The notes under the pieces: generated by a model
Databases searched by the model: none
The model's input: only the letters and a program-made list of their open reading frames with translations
What the model was told of the DNA's origin: nothing
Program-made: the position numbers and the translations under genes
NCBI GenBank assembly: GCA_010692645.1
Contig: JAAHGS010000033.1
Coordinates: 1 to 51,652, forward strand
DNA from: Symploca sp. SIO2E9
GTDB taxonomy: Bacteria; Cyanobacteriota; Cyanobacteriia; Cyanobacteriales; Coleofasciculaceae
Direction of reading: 5' to 3'
DNA: 51,652 bases
Shown: positions 37,469 to 45,838 of the stretch, in pieces
How the letters are laid out: every line of letters starts with the position of its first letter
How positions within the stretch are numbered: position 1 is the first letter of the stretch

Positions 37469-38044
37469 ATGCAGACTAAAGATACTATTACCCTGAATAT
37501 CCCCCATCTAAGTGCAGAAGGCTTCATCGAACTGTGCCAAGCCAATCAAGACTTGCAGCTAGAGAGAGATGCCACAGGAGAAGTTATTATCATGCCTCCG
37601 ACATTTCCCTGGACAGGTAAGCAAAACTCTAGTTTAAATGCAAAGTTGTGGAACTGGAATGACCAGAGCCAATTGGGCGTTGTCTTTGACTCTTCCACTG
37701 GTTTTACTCTACCAAATGGTGCCGTGCGATCGCCAGATGTTTCTTGGGTAAGTAAACAGCGATGGGAGGCTTTAACTCCAAGCCAGCAACAGAAAGAATT
37801 TTCTCCCTTATCCCCTGACTTTATCATCGAATTGCGCTCTAGTAGTGACTCCCTCAAAAAGTTAAGAGCAAAAATGCACGAGTATATTGATAACCAAGTA
37901 CGCTTGGCTTGGCTAATAGACTCAGTAACTAAGCGAGTAGAAATTTATCGACAAGGAGAGGAGGTAGAGGTATTGGAGTCTCCGGCAACGCTATCTGGTG
38001 AAGATGTGCTGCCAGGGTTTGTCTTGGATTTTGAGAATTTATGA
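37469..38044 (+). CDS. Uma2 family (DUF820) putative endonuclease
   Basis: The 191-aa protein is a member of the Uma2/DUF820 family, a PD-(D/E)XK nuclease-like fold greatly expanded in cyanobacteria. The typical order is seen: an N-terminal ADLQLERDATGEVIIMPPT-like strand, VRSPDVSWVSKQRW with a conserved Asp near 94, PDFIIELRSSSDSLKKLRAKM with the acidic-x-Arg core near 120, and WLIDSVTKRVEIYR near 152. Glu in the IIELRS motif is kept, so nuclease activity is possible but undemonstrated. ATG at 37469. It sits between a 3' relic and a 5' relic of the same family, the remains of a tandem array. Confidence 0.85.
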   Translation: MQTKDTITLNIPHLSAEGFIELCQANQDLQLERDATGEVIIMPPTFPWTGKQNSSLNAKLWNWNDQSQLGVVFDSSTGFTLPNGAVRSPDVSWVSKQRWEALTPSQQQKEFSPLSPDFIIELRSSSDSLKKLRAKMHEYIDNQVRLAWLIDSVTKRVEIYRQGEEVEVLESPATLSGEDVLPGFVLDFENL

Positions 38045-38071
38045 TTAAGTTAACAGAGTTGGGCATTACTC

Positions 38072-38221
38072 ATGCAGACTAAAGACGCCATTACCTTGAA
38101 TATCCCCCATCTGAGTACTGAGGGGTTCATGGAACTTTGCCAAGCTAATCAAGACTTGCAGCTAGAAAATGAGGCGATTTTTTTCAACGTCTACAGAAAT
38201 CAAAAATCAGCTTCCGTTTAA
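38072..38221 (+). pseudogene. 5' relic of a tandem Uma2 copy
   Basis: A second ATG at 38072 opens a frame whose first 32 residues (MQTKDAITLNIPHLS, ELCQANQDLQLE) are almost identical to the Uma2 gene 600 bp upstream, and the 30 bp before it are also duplicated. After about 38168 the homology stops abruptly and the frame runs into unrelated sequence, ending at TAA 38219-38221 (49 codons). This is a truncated tandem duplicate, not a functional gene. Confidence 0.8.
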
Positions 38222-38267
38222 TGGAGCAAGCAATAGCACAAGCTGGTTAAAGAAGGATTAGCTTATG

Positions 38268-38817
38268 TCAACTGAACCAAGCTCCTGGAGAGATAATTTG
38301 AGCATGTTCATCGCTCAGATAAAACGAAGTAACTGGCACACCTGACTTTTCACAGCGCAAGGGTTCAATGAGCTTGAGATAGGGATTCCAAACAGCAATT
38401 ACACAGCGCCGCTGCTTTTTCCTGATCAGTTCAACACTGATGTGAACACTCTGCAATAAAATGACCCTCGCGCTATGCAGCCGCGCCGACACACTTAGGG
38501 AATATCGCTTGCGGAGGTCAGTTATTTTGCGCTTTAACTCCATTTGCGTTGCTTGAATTCGGGCTAATTCCTTTTCTTCATCAGCACCAGAAAGTTGCTT
38601 TTTCTGAATTTTGGCTTTAATCTCGGATACAATCGCACCGTAATAAGCCTTAACTCTCTGTTCATCGCGACCTAATTTGCGCCCTAAACTCTTGCGCCAA
38701 GGGGTAATTTCAGCATCAATGCTGATGCCGAATTTCTCTGATAGTTCCCCTAATCTGAACCATCCCCTTGAGTAATTGCCTTCTTAGTAATACTCAAGCT
38801 TCAAAATAAGCGTCCAT
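38268..38817 (-). pseudogene. Decayed cyanobacterial gene (frameshift plus nonsense codon)
   Basis: Reading from ATG at 38817, MDAYFEA is followed by a one-base shift and then EYY, a TAA codon (38786-38784), and EGNYSRGWFRLGELSEKFG, continuing openly to the stop at 38268. A continuous protein of about 180 residues is recovered if the shift and the TAA (probably an old CAA) are repaired. The body is charged and helical (RDEQRVKAYYGAIVSEIKAK, SARLHSARVILLQSV) with a C-terminal IAVWNPYLKLIEPLRCE. An internal ATG at 38543 could still give a 91-aa fragment. The family is unnamed to me. Confidence 0.65.
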
Positions 38818-38854
38818 TTCCCTAAACAGCTTTCTAAACAAGGCTTATGGATAA

Positions 38855-38928
38855 TGGCTCAGGACAGATTTGAACTGTCGACCTTGGGCTTATGAGTCCC
38901 CTGCTCTGACCTACTGAGCTACTGAGCC
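38855..38928 (-). tRNA. trnM: tRNA-Met (anticodon CAU)
   Basis: The 74-base gene folds as a cloverleaf: acceptor GGCTCAG with CTGAGCC, D stem GCTC/GAGC, T arm GACAG-TTCAAAT-CTGTC, and anticodon loop CTCATAA with CAT at 38892-38894. The anticodon stem is weak (GGG/CCC core with a 31-39 mismatch). CCA is not encoded, normal for cyanobacteria. A CAU tRNA could be elongator Met or an Ile tRNA read after lysidine modification; D- and T-arm features and the acceptor favour elongator Met. Its 3' end faces the accessory island. Confidence 0.88.
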
Positions 38929-39211
38929 AAAGTTATACTCACTTCCACTAATTTAACATGTAAATGCCCTTGATGGCAACATTCTAGAGTTCTCTGAGCT
39001 GCTCCGATTGTTAAGGGAACTCCAAGAAATAAATTATCTAATTTACTTGGAAATATGACGTAAAGAATCTTCTCCCCAAGCCATCCCCCCATCCCCTCAT
39101 CTCCTCAATGGGATATTGTTTTATTTGGAAGTCCCTAAAGGAGAACTGCGGACGCTCCCACAGCAAGAATCCACCGCCATACTGACCGAGCAATTGGCGG
39201 TGGGAGATAAA

Positions 39212-41758
39212 CTATCGTTTGGGCAAGTAAGCCGTTGGGTTAGCAGCTCCTCGCCCCTTGGGATGGACTTCAAAGTGTAAGTGGGGACCTGTGCTGCGAC
39301 CAGTACTGCCCATCTCCGAAATTGGCTGACCTTGGCTAACTTGTTGCCCACGACGCACCAGAATCCGGTTGTTGTGAGCATATAGGGTTAGGCTGCCATC
39401 AGCATGCTTGATTTCCACCATTTTGCCGTAACCACCAGAATTCCAGCCAGCGGAGACCACAACTCCAGGCGCTGCTGCCACAATCGGCGTACCAATGGGA
39501 GCAGCAATGTCAATTCCCTTATGCATCCTTCCCCAACGCCTACCATAACCTGAGGTTAAAACGCCCCTAGTAGGCCAGATATATCCGTTAAACCTGCTGG
39601 GGCTATCTGGAAGGTACATATCCGGAGGCGCAAGCGGAGGCAGTTCAGGAGAAACCATTTCTCCTACAGGCACATTGATCATCGGGTTGTAGCGTCCTGC
39701 TGGTGTTGAGGCAGTTGCCACTTGCCTTTCCGGCGGAGGAACTTTGATTTCAATTGAATCCTGTGGAGCTGCTGGCTGCCGCCGCAACCTCTCTAGTTGA
39801 AGTCTTGGGGAAGGTTTAGGTACTTCGATGATGATCGGAGCATTTCGGGCTAACTGCTGTTGCCTTTGCCTATTAAGCTCTGTTGATAAAGCTTCTTGAT
39901 CGGATCTAACACCATGATTTCGATTAACCCTTGAGAATGTAGATTTACTCTCCGAACTCTCAACTGTTGTCGTGGGTTGGTTAGAAACCTCAACATTTCT
40001 CAGTTCGCTCTCTTGAGCAGTTGCAGTTTCTGGCTGATATCCGTCTCGCACCTTGAGTAGGCGTACTCTTATCGGTTCCTCATCACTGAGGGGCTTGCTA
40101 GCTTGAGCAGTTGTAGTTTCTGGCTGATATCCGTCTCGCACCTTGAGAATGTCAGCTCTCAGTTGCTCAATATGGGCATTGTAACTAGAGCCAGCAGACC
40201 GATTTGACTTTGTATCAGCCGATGGTGTTGTTGTTGATTGTAGAGCCAGCACAGAAGCAGACTCTGCTCTCACCGGACTTCTTTGAGGCAGTTGCGGTTT
40301 AGCTAAAACAGGTGTGACCGGTTCTGGCACAGTAGAAACATAAGCAGTTGGTAACCCAAGACCTGAGAGTTCTTTTGTCGCTACCAAAGTCTCAGACTGG
40401 GATTTAATGCTAGGTGCTAATGGGGCTTTTCTATTCTCAACAACAGTAGCTTTGGCTACCGGAATCCTCAGTGGTTGATTAATCGTAATCAAATTGGGAT
40501 TAGTTAGCTCATTAGCCCGGATTAGTTCTGAATCAGACAAACCATAGCGACGAGCGATCGCATAAATTGTATCTCCTGGTTTGACTCTATAAGAGTTTAC
40601 TTCTGGCACTTCAGCTGCTATCTCCATAGCGAAGGGCTGGTCCAGTTGTGATTTAGTTGCTGTTTTTGGAGTTATGACCCGAAGAGTTGCTAGGTTAGTT
40701 TTTGTTGTAGTTGCTGGTGCTATCGCCAGCGATACCGAACTCTCAGGCGAGAGTGTTGGGAGTACTACGGACTCTGGTTTAGCAGTCGATGGCGATGAAA
40801 TTGCTGGTAATTGTACTTTGTCTGGATACTCGCTCTCGATCACTTGAGATTCTGCTACAGTTACATCTTGAGATTTGAAGACCTCAGGATGGAAATTTGT
40901 AGGGGATGCAGGTTGGGTATCTGCTAATGCTGAACTCGATACTGTTGTCAGCTTAGGTAAATTGCTAGGCTCCTGAGACCTAAACTGAGTCAGGCTTTTA
41001 TTTAAACGCTGACTCTGCTGTTTTAATCGATTGAGAGCAAAGTCTTGTCTCGCCTTTAATAGGTCGTTGATATTGCCAGGAACTGTGAGGGAACCTCCAG
41101 TTTTTGGTTGAGTTGATGTCAATATCGAGTCAGATGTCTGCTGCTGAGTTAGGTTCAGCTCCGGTGAGTGCGAGAGTGTAACTGCATTCTCTGGTGATTT
41201 CAGTTTGCCAACAATGCCATTAACTGAGGGAATTTTAAGTTTTTGTCCGATGGGGAGAATCCCATTGGCTTGGAGCTGATTAGAGGCAGCAATTGCTTCC
41301 GGCTTAACTTGATAAGTCTTGGATATTCCCCACAGTGTCTGCCCTGCTTGTACTTGGTGTTCAAACACAGAAGGTGGGTTGGGTTTTGGGTATCCCTTTA
41401 CTTCTGGCTCCATGGGCATTGACGGTAGCAGTGAAGTTGCAGTTGGTGATGCCGGTGCTGACGGTAGCAAGACACTCTTACCCTCCTCAACTGGAAGAGT
41501 AGTGAAAGTGGGTTCGGCAACAGCTGACTCCACCGCCATCGCTTCATCGCCTTGCTGAGGCAGCAACAAGCCAGAGGCACCCATGGAGATTGCCAATCCA
41601 ATCATGGCAGCAGAGGTTCGAGAGCGGCGCTCTACCTCACTTTGCACTGCTGTACTAGCTAGATGCTTCCCTAAAGAGAGCTTAGATAGCGCCTCAAAAG
41701 AGTCTGCTGTACACGAAGGAACAGGTTTGACCTTTTGCGTAAATCTTCGTTTCAACAA
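39212..41758 (-). CDS. LysM-containing M23 peptidoglycan endopeptidase
   Basis: The 848-aa protein has a cytoplasmic basic N-terminus, one hydrophobic helix (about 48-66) for membrane anchoring or export, two LysM peptidoglycan-binding domains (about 134-176, HQVQAGQTLWGISKTYQV; and 390-435, YRVKPGDTIYAIARRYGL), a long Ser/Pro/Thr-rich linker and a C-terminal M23 domain (about 725-848) with HKGIDIAAP, YAHNN and HLHFEV zinc/catalytic motifs. It would cut cross-bridges in the septal or lateral wall. The start is one of two adjacent TTG codons (41758 or 41755); a strong AGGAGGT at 41761-41767 supports this. A 30-residue internal repeat is coded at 40012-40147. Confidence 0.9.
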   Translation of the reverse strand: MLKRRFTQKVKPVPSCTADSFEALSKLSLGKHLASTAVQSEVERRSRTSAAMIGLAISMGASGLLLPQQGDEAMAVESAVAEPTFTTLPVEEGKSVLLPSAPASPTATSLLPSMPMEPEVKGYPKPNPPSVFEHQVQAGQTLWGISKTYQVKPEAIAASNQLQANGILPIGQKLKIPSVNGIVGKLKSPENAVTLSHSPELNLTQQQTSDSILTSTQPKTGGSLTVPGNINDLLKARQDFALNRLKQQSQRLNKSLTQFRSQEPSNLPKLTTVSSSALADTQPASPTNFHPEVFKSQDVTVAESQVIESEYPDKVQLPAISSPSTAKPESVVLPTLSPESSVSLAIAPATTTKTNLATLRVITPKTATKSQLDQPFAMEIAAEVPEVNSYRVKPGDTIYAIARRYGLSDSELIRANELTNPNLITINQPLRIPVAKATVVENRKAPLAPSIKSQSETLVATKELSGLGLPTAYVSTVPEPVTPVLAKPQLPQRSPVRAESASVLALQSTTTPSADTKSNRSAGSSYNAHIEQLRADILKVRDGYQPETTTAQASKPLSDEEPIRVRLLKVRDGYQPETATAQESELRNVEVSNQPTTTVESSESKSTFSRVNRNHGVRSDQEALSTELNRQRQQQLARNAPIIIEVPKPSPRLQLERLRRQPAAPQDSIEIKVPPPERQVATASTPAGRYNPMINVPVGEMVSPELPPLAPPDMYLPDSPSRFNGYIWPTRGVLTSGYGRRWGRMHKGIDIAAPIGTPIVAAAPGVVVSAGWNSGGYGKMVEIKHADGSLTLYAHNNRILVRRGQQVSQGQPISEMGSTGRSTGPHLHFEVHPKGRGAANPTAYLPKR
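40012..40147. repeat. Internal 90-bp-period duplication in the M23 gene linker
   Basis: A 46-bp block at 40012-40057 recurs at 40102-40147 with one mismatch, encoding two copies of LKVRDGYQPET-TAQ. It lies in the linker between LysM and M23 domains, so copy number probably sets spacer length. Confidence 0.75.
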
Positions 41759-42598
41759 TGACCTCCTGGTATTTCGACGCGGGCGTAATCGTTCACTAAT
41801 TTTTTTTTACCAGTCAATGAGAAAACTCACAAGCGAGTGTGATTTAAATCACAGACAGTCACTATGCTTAGGCAAGCGTACCCTGCTTTTTTGATTTAGA
41901 CAAGTTGAAGAGATCAGGTAAAAATGTTCTTTTGGGGAGACAATTGCTTAGTTTCCCCCTAAAAAACCCTAAAAAACAGATTACAGCGCCCCTAAACTCA
42001 GAAATTACCAGATCAGAAACATTGTAAAACTTGAGACAGCTATTGCCCCCCATTTCTGCATAGAACATACTGGCTGGGCAGTCTTGACTCCGGAAGAAGA
42101 CTATAAAATCAAACAAAATTCTACCTATTTGCTGGTGATGATGCTGCCATAACATCCCGCTATTTCTTGAGCTGTGCAATCGATAGTTTAGCAGCCAACC
42201 AGAGGTCACAGATTGAAATTTACGCCATTTCTGGGTCAAACAACAACCGTAGATTCTGAAAGCTGTGCTTACTTCTTTGCTAACTACTCAGGGTTTTTGA
42301 GCAATTATGTAAATTCTGATTTCCTTACCAGAAGGTTGTTTGAAGCATTTAATACCTGCTGTTAAGGATGAAAAAACTATACTGTCAGCTTCGAGCTATG
42401 GCTGCATTTTTCCATAGAAATTTCTTATCACTCTGCCTTGAAGTAGCGATAATCAGCAACCCAATTTTACTGGGAGTAATTATCCTCAAGGCATACTTCA
42501 TGAAGCAAAGCAGCAATAGACTTTCATTGAGAGCATTGGAGGTCTTAATTAAATTACAGTGAGATTTAATTCATTAATCTACATATATAAATAAAGGA
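41759..42598. other. 840-bp intergenic region upstream of the M23 gene
   Basis: It holds the M23 ribosome-binding site and presumably a promoter. Frames at 41868-42239 (-, TTG start) and 42368-42562 (+, one hydrophobic helix) have no ribosome-binding site or family features and were not called. Confidence 0.4.
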
Positions 42599-43060
42599 TT
42601 ATCCCCAATAACCGAGCTGACGCCTGGCTTCAAATAAACCGACAGCCGCACTAACTGAAAGATTCAGGCTACGGACTCTGGGTTGGGTCATTGGTATAAA
42701 AACTGTAGCTCCGCAAGATTCTAGGATGTGGGGAGGTAAACCAACAGTTTCAGAGCCAAATAAAAGCCAGTCCTCGCTCTGAAAATTAAATTTAATATAA
42801 CTATATTTTCCAGAAGTACTGAAACCAATCAAACGCCCACCATGACTCTGGTGAAATCTTTGAAAGGCCTCCAACGAATCATGGTAGCGAAGTTTAACGT
42901 AGGGCCAATAATCTAGCCCTGCTCTTTTTAAGTAGCGGTCGCTAATCTCAAAACCTAGTGGCCCCACTAGATGTAACTCTGTACCAGTAGCGGCACAAGT
43001 TCTAGCAATATTCCCGGTATTTGGGGGAATTTGGGGGTTAACCAGAACCATCTTTAGCAT
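42599..43060 (-). CDS. trmL: tRNA (cytidine/uridine-34-2'-O)-methyltransferase
   Basis: TrmL methylates the ribose of the wobble base of leucine tRNAs using SAM. The protein is a minimal SPOUT (SpoU) enzyme with the family motifs: VLVNPQIPPNTGNIARTC at the N-terminus, LFGSETVGLP near 105-114 and IPMTQPRVRSLNLSVSAAV near 128-146, which forms the trefoil knot. An in-frame TTG at 43081 would add seven residues, but ATG at 43060 fits the family start. At about 153 aa the length is normal. Confidence 0.93.
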   Translation of the reverse strand: MLKMVLVNPQIPPNTGNIARTCAATGTELHLVGPLGFEISDRYLKRAGLDYWPYVKLRYHDSLEAFQRFHQSHGGRLIGFSTSGKYSYIKFNFQSEDWLLFGSETVGLPPHILESCGATVFIPMTQPRVRSLNLSVSAAVGLFEARRQLGYWG

Positions 43061-43229
43061 TTTGTTGCCACGAAACCTCAATCAAGCCTAAGTATTGTCT
43101 ATATATCAGACTTACTTATGTAACAACTCTAGGAAAAAACATGCTTATAGATTTTTCATATCACAGATTTTTTTCCTCAACTGATAAGATATTTTTATTT
43201 TTAGGCTAAGCTGTTCTAAATCTTAAGAT

Positions 43230-44381
43230 TTAGGCTACCAGCAAATTGCACAATTTATCTTCCATTTCCTGTTCTTGCTGTGCTGTCTCTTGAATTGCCT
43301 GTACAACGATTTGGCTGCTGTCATGACCAAGGGAGTGCAATCTTAACCACTGCTGAGCCATATTACCTTCGCGGAGAATTTTCTTGACTGGGGAGAGGAA
43401 GCAGCTAAAACCTTTCTTTTTAGCTATCAACCACACCTCTTGATAAATTTCGGCAATCCAATCCCTTGCCAAAATCTTTCTACCATCCCGCCAATGTCTC
43501 AGTTGAGCATCCAAACTGTATTTAGCGGCGGCAGCCTCATTGGCATCTGTCAGGGCAACTAGTTCAGCTGAGCGGTTAGTGGAAGAGAGGAGACTTTGCT
43601 CTAGCGGATCGAGGCTAGGATCTTCAAGTAACTGAGTGAGTCGAGCCTCAAGCAATGCCATTACTGAGAGCAAGGCAATTGGATCTACAATCAAATCACA
43701 AATTCTGAGTTCTAATCGATTGAGATCGTAAGGTCTTCGATTGCCATTTGGTCGAACGGATGCCCAGAGATGGCGCACATTGCGCATTGTTCCCGCTGCT
43801 AGTTGCTCTTGAGTCCATTCAATAAAATGAGCATGGCTTTCAAAGAAGGGTACTTGAGTCGGTGTTTTAGGAAAGATCCCCCAACGGGTGGAGTGATAGC
43901 CGCTAGCTTTGCCATCAATAAAGGGGGAAGAAGCACTCAATGCCAGGTAAAGTGGTGCTTCTGTGCGTATCAGACGACAAGCCCGCATCAGGGTTTCTGG
44001 ATCAGAAATTCCGACATTAATATGGATGCTAGCAGTAACAACTTTGGTTCCGTAAGTTTGCTCGATGTAGGAGTGGTAAGGGTTGTTGGGATCAGAGCGA
44101 TAGAAGCGAGCGCTTCCTCCTAAAGATAAGGTGCTACCCGGAATTATGGTGTAATTACCCAAATTTTCTAAAAAGTTTCGCAGTTGCCGCCGAGGGCGCA
44201 CTAAAGCACATAAGAGGCGGTCATAACTGCATAAGGGAGCAGTAGTATATTCCACATTGCGGCTATCTGGCTCCCTTACAAATCCATCAAGTGAAGCGAC
44301 AATCTTATCAGAAAGACCGACAATTTCCCCTTGGGGGGTGCCAGTGTACATCTCAACTTCAAAGCCTTTTGATAGCAGCAC
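43230..44381 (-). CDS. gshA: Glutamate--cysteine ligase (cyanobacterial GCS2 type)
   Basis: GshA forms gamma-glutamylcysteine, the first step of glutathione synthesis. The 383-aa protein begins LLSKGFEVEMYTGTPQGEIVGLSD and continues with REPDSRNVEYTTAP, ASIHINVGISDPETLMRA, SSPFIDGKASGYHSTRW and RPYDLNRLELRICD, the substrate- and Mg-binding blocks of the GCS2 fold in its cyanobacterial form. No ATP-grasp gshB gene is in the window. The start is GTG at 44381. A five-unit CTCCTGC array lies about 90 bp upstream. Confidence 0.92.
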   Translation of the reverse strand: MLLSKGFEVEMYTGTPQGEIVGLSDKIVASLDGFVREPDSRNVEYTTAPLCSYDRLLCALVRPRRQLRNFLENLGNYTIIPGSTLSLGGSARFYRSDPNNPYHSYIEQTYGTKVVTASIHINVGISDPETLMRACRLIRTEAPLYLALSASSPFIDGKASGYHSTRWGIFPKTPTQVPFFESHAHFIEWTQEQLAAGTMRNVRHLWASVRPNGNRRPYDLNRLELRICDLIVDPIALLSVMALLEARLTQLLEDPSLDPLEQSLLSSTNRSAELVALTDANEAAAAKYSLDAQLRHWRDGRKILARDWIAEIYQEVWLIAKKKGFSCFLSPVKKILREGNMAQQWLRLHSLGHDSSQIVVQAIQETAQQEQEMEDKLCNLLVA

Positions 44382-44471
44382 GGTTTCTCTAGTATGGGGA
44401 TTAGGGATTGTTGAGGGGAACAGAGGGATAAATCACATACAGCGCTTTCCACCTTGATGAGGTACATCTTA

Positions 44472-44506
44472 CTCCTGCCTCCTGCCTCCTGCCTCCTGCC
44501 TCCTGC
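44472..44506. repeat. Five-unit CTCCTGC heptamer array
   Basis: Five perfect CTCCTGC units lie between the convergent-facing 5' region of gshA and the 3' end of the deacetylase-family gene. This is an STRR array like those at 37125 and 45767. Confidence 0.8.
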
Positions 44507-44660
44507 CTCAAAGCGATAAACTGTTTACCTCATTTACATCAAAACTGCTGTATATCCTATATCCTCGATTGTAAATTATAAGAATTTCTTCTGGTTTCTA
44601 GGATCCCTCTATAATCTTTAATCTTTGATTTAAAGGTGGATGATGTCAATTCCTATCCTA

Positions 44661-45578
44661 TTAAAGAAGGTACTGGCGATAAACTTCGCTGGCAGCGCGA
44701 TGGAGTAGTGAATGCCGATATACTAGACCATCGATATTGTCGGCGTAACCACCGCCAATTACACTAGCAACAGGATAACCAGCGGCAAGACAAGTGCTTA
44801 AAACTTGCATCTCGCGGCGGTAGATGCCAGTATCTGTTAGAGCTAACTTTCCCAAACGATCTCCAATATGAGGATCAACTCCAGCATCATAGAGTACTAA
44901 ATCAGGCTTGAGAGCCCAGAGTAAATCTGGGAGATATCTTGCTAAAGTTTGCAAATAGGAATCGTCATCCATCCCTGCTGAGAGGGGAACATCTAAGTCA
45001 CTTTTTTGTTTGGTACTGGGGAAATTTTCTTGGCAGTGCATCGAAAAGGTGAAGACGCTCTCATCGTCTTGAAAAATCCAGGCTGTGCCGTCTCCTTGAT
45101 GAACATCAAGATCGAGGATTAGGATTTTCTTAGCTAGCTCTAGTTTCTGTAGAACACGGCTGGCAATGGCTAAATCATTGAAAATGCAAAAACCAGAGCC
45201 ATAACTGGGAAAAGCATGATGGGTGCCACCAGCGGTGTTGATAGCTAAACCATGATTCAGTGCTAGCTTGGCTGTAAGCACGGTACCACCTACTGCTGTA
45301 CAGGTGCGCTTTACTAATGCCTGACTCCAAGGCAAACCGATGCGCCGTTGGGCCTTTGGTTCGAGGTTGCCTTCCAGGTATGCTTGGACGTATTCTGGGG
45401 TGTGAACTAGCTCAATCCATTCTGTTGAGGGAAGCTCTGGTGTGTGGATTTGCTCGTCGGTGGCGATGCCATCGCGTTTTAGCAATTCGTATAGTTTCCC
45501 AAATTTGGGCATGGGGAAACGATGCCCTTCTGGTATAGGGGCAACGTAGTCTTGGTGGTAGATAATTGGCAAATCCAT
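44661..45578 (-). CDS. Histone-deacetylase superfamily (AcuC-like) enzyme
   Basis: The enzyme belongs to the zinc-dependent arginase/deacetylase fold, which removes acetyl groups from lysine or polyamines. Visible are the His pair in AGGTHHAFPSYGSGF (His120, His121 from the ATG), metal ligands Asp158 and His160 in LDLDVHQGDGTA, and the third ligand Asp in LYDAGVDPHIGD. The C-terminal GGGYADNIDGLV closes the pocket. An in-frame TTG at 45587 exists, but ATG at 45578 fits the family start. About 305 aa is a normal length. Substrates in cyanobacteria are unknown; protein, acetoin-related or polyamine deacetylation are possibilities. Confidence 0.9.
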   Translation of the reverse strand: MDLPIIYHQDYVAPIPEGHRFPMPKFGKLYELLKRDGIATDEQIHTPELPSTEWIELVHTPEYVQAYLEGNLEPKAQRRIGLPWSQALVKRTCTAVGGTVLTAKLALNHGLAINTAGGTHHAFPSYGSGFCIFNDLAIASRVLQKLELAKKILILDLDVHQGDGTAWIFQDDESVFTFSMHCQENFPSTKQKSDLDVPLSAGMDDDSYLQTLARYLPDLLWALKPDLVLYDAGVDPHIGDRLGKLALTDTGIYRREMQVLSTCLAAGYPVASVIGGGYADNIDGLVYRHSLLHRAASEVYRQYLL

Positions 45579-45766
45579 TTTGAGCAAAATTCTAATAGGA
45601 CTTACGCAAAACTATCTCGAAACCCTAATTTTTCCTATGTTTTTAGCCTCATAGAGGTTATAACCTTACAAGTGCTTGATTATAGCATCCAATGGCTAAA
45701 AATCTTTGCACTTAATAGGAAAATCTCGGAGCTAATCATAGATAATCAGGCTTAGGACTATTGGCT

Positions 45767-45801
45767 TTTCCCTAATCCCTACTCCCTGCTCCCTGCTCCC
45801 T
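45767..45801. repeat. Five-unit CTCCCTG-type heptamer array
   Basis: TTTCCCT, AATCCCT, ACTCCCT and two GCTCCCT units stand in series, followed by an ATTCAGCAAGCCCTA repeat ending near the stop codon of the membrane protein gene at 45839. The same combination of small repeats occurs around 18530. Confidence 0.7.
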
Positions 45802-45838
45802 CTCCTTACCACCAGACTTATTCAGCAAGCCCTAATTA

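Noticed and set aside
41868-42239. 123-codon minus-strand frame upstream of the M23 gene
   Set aside because: TTG start, no ribosome-binding site, erratic composition with no domain features.
42368-42562. 64-codon frame with one hydrophobic helix
   Set aside because: Ends within an AT-rich stretch before trmL; hydrophobic segment alone is not evidence of a gene.
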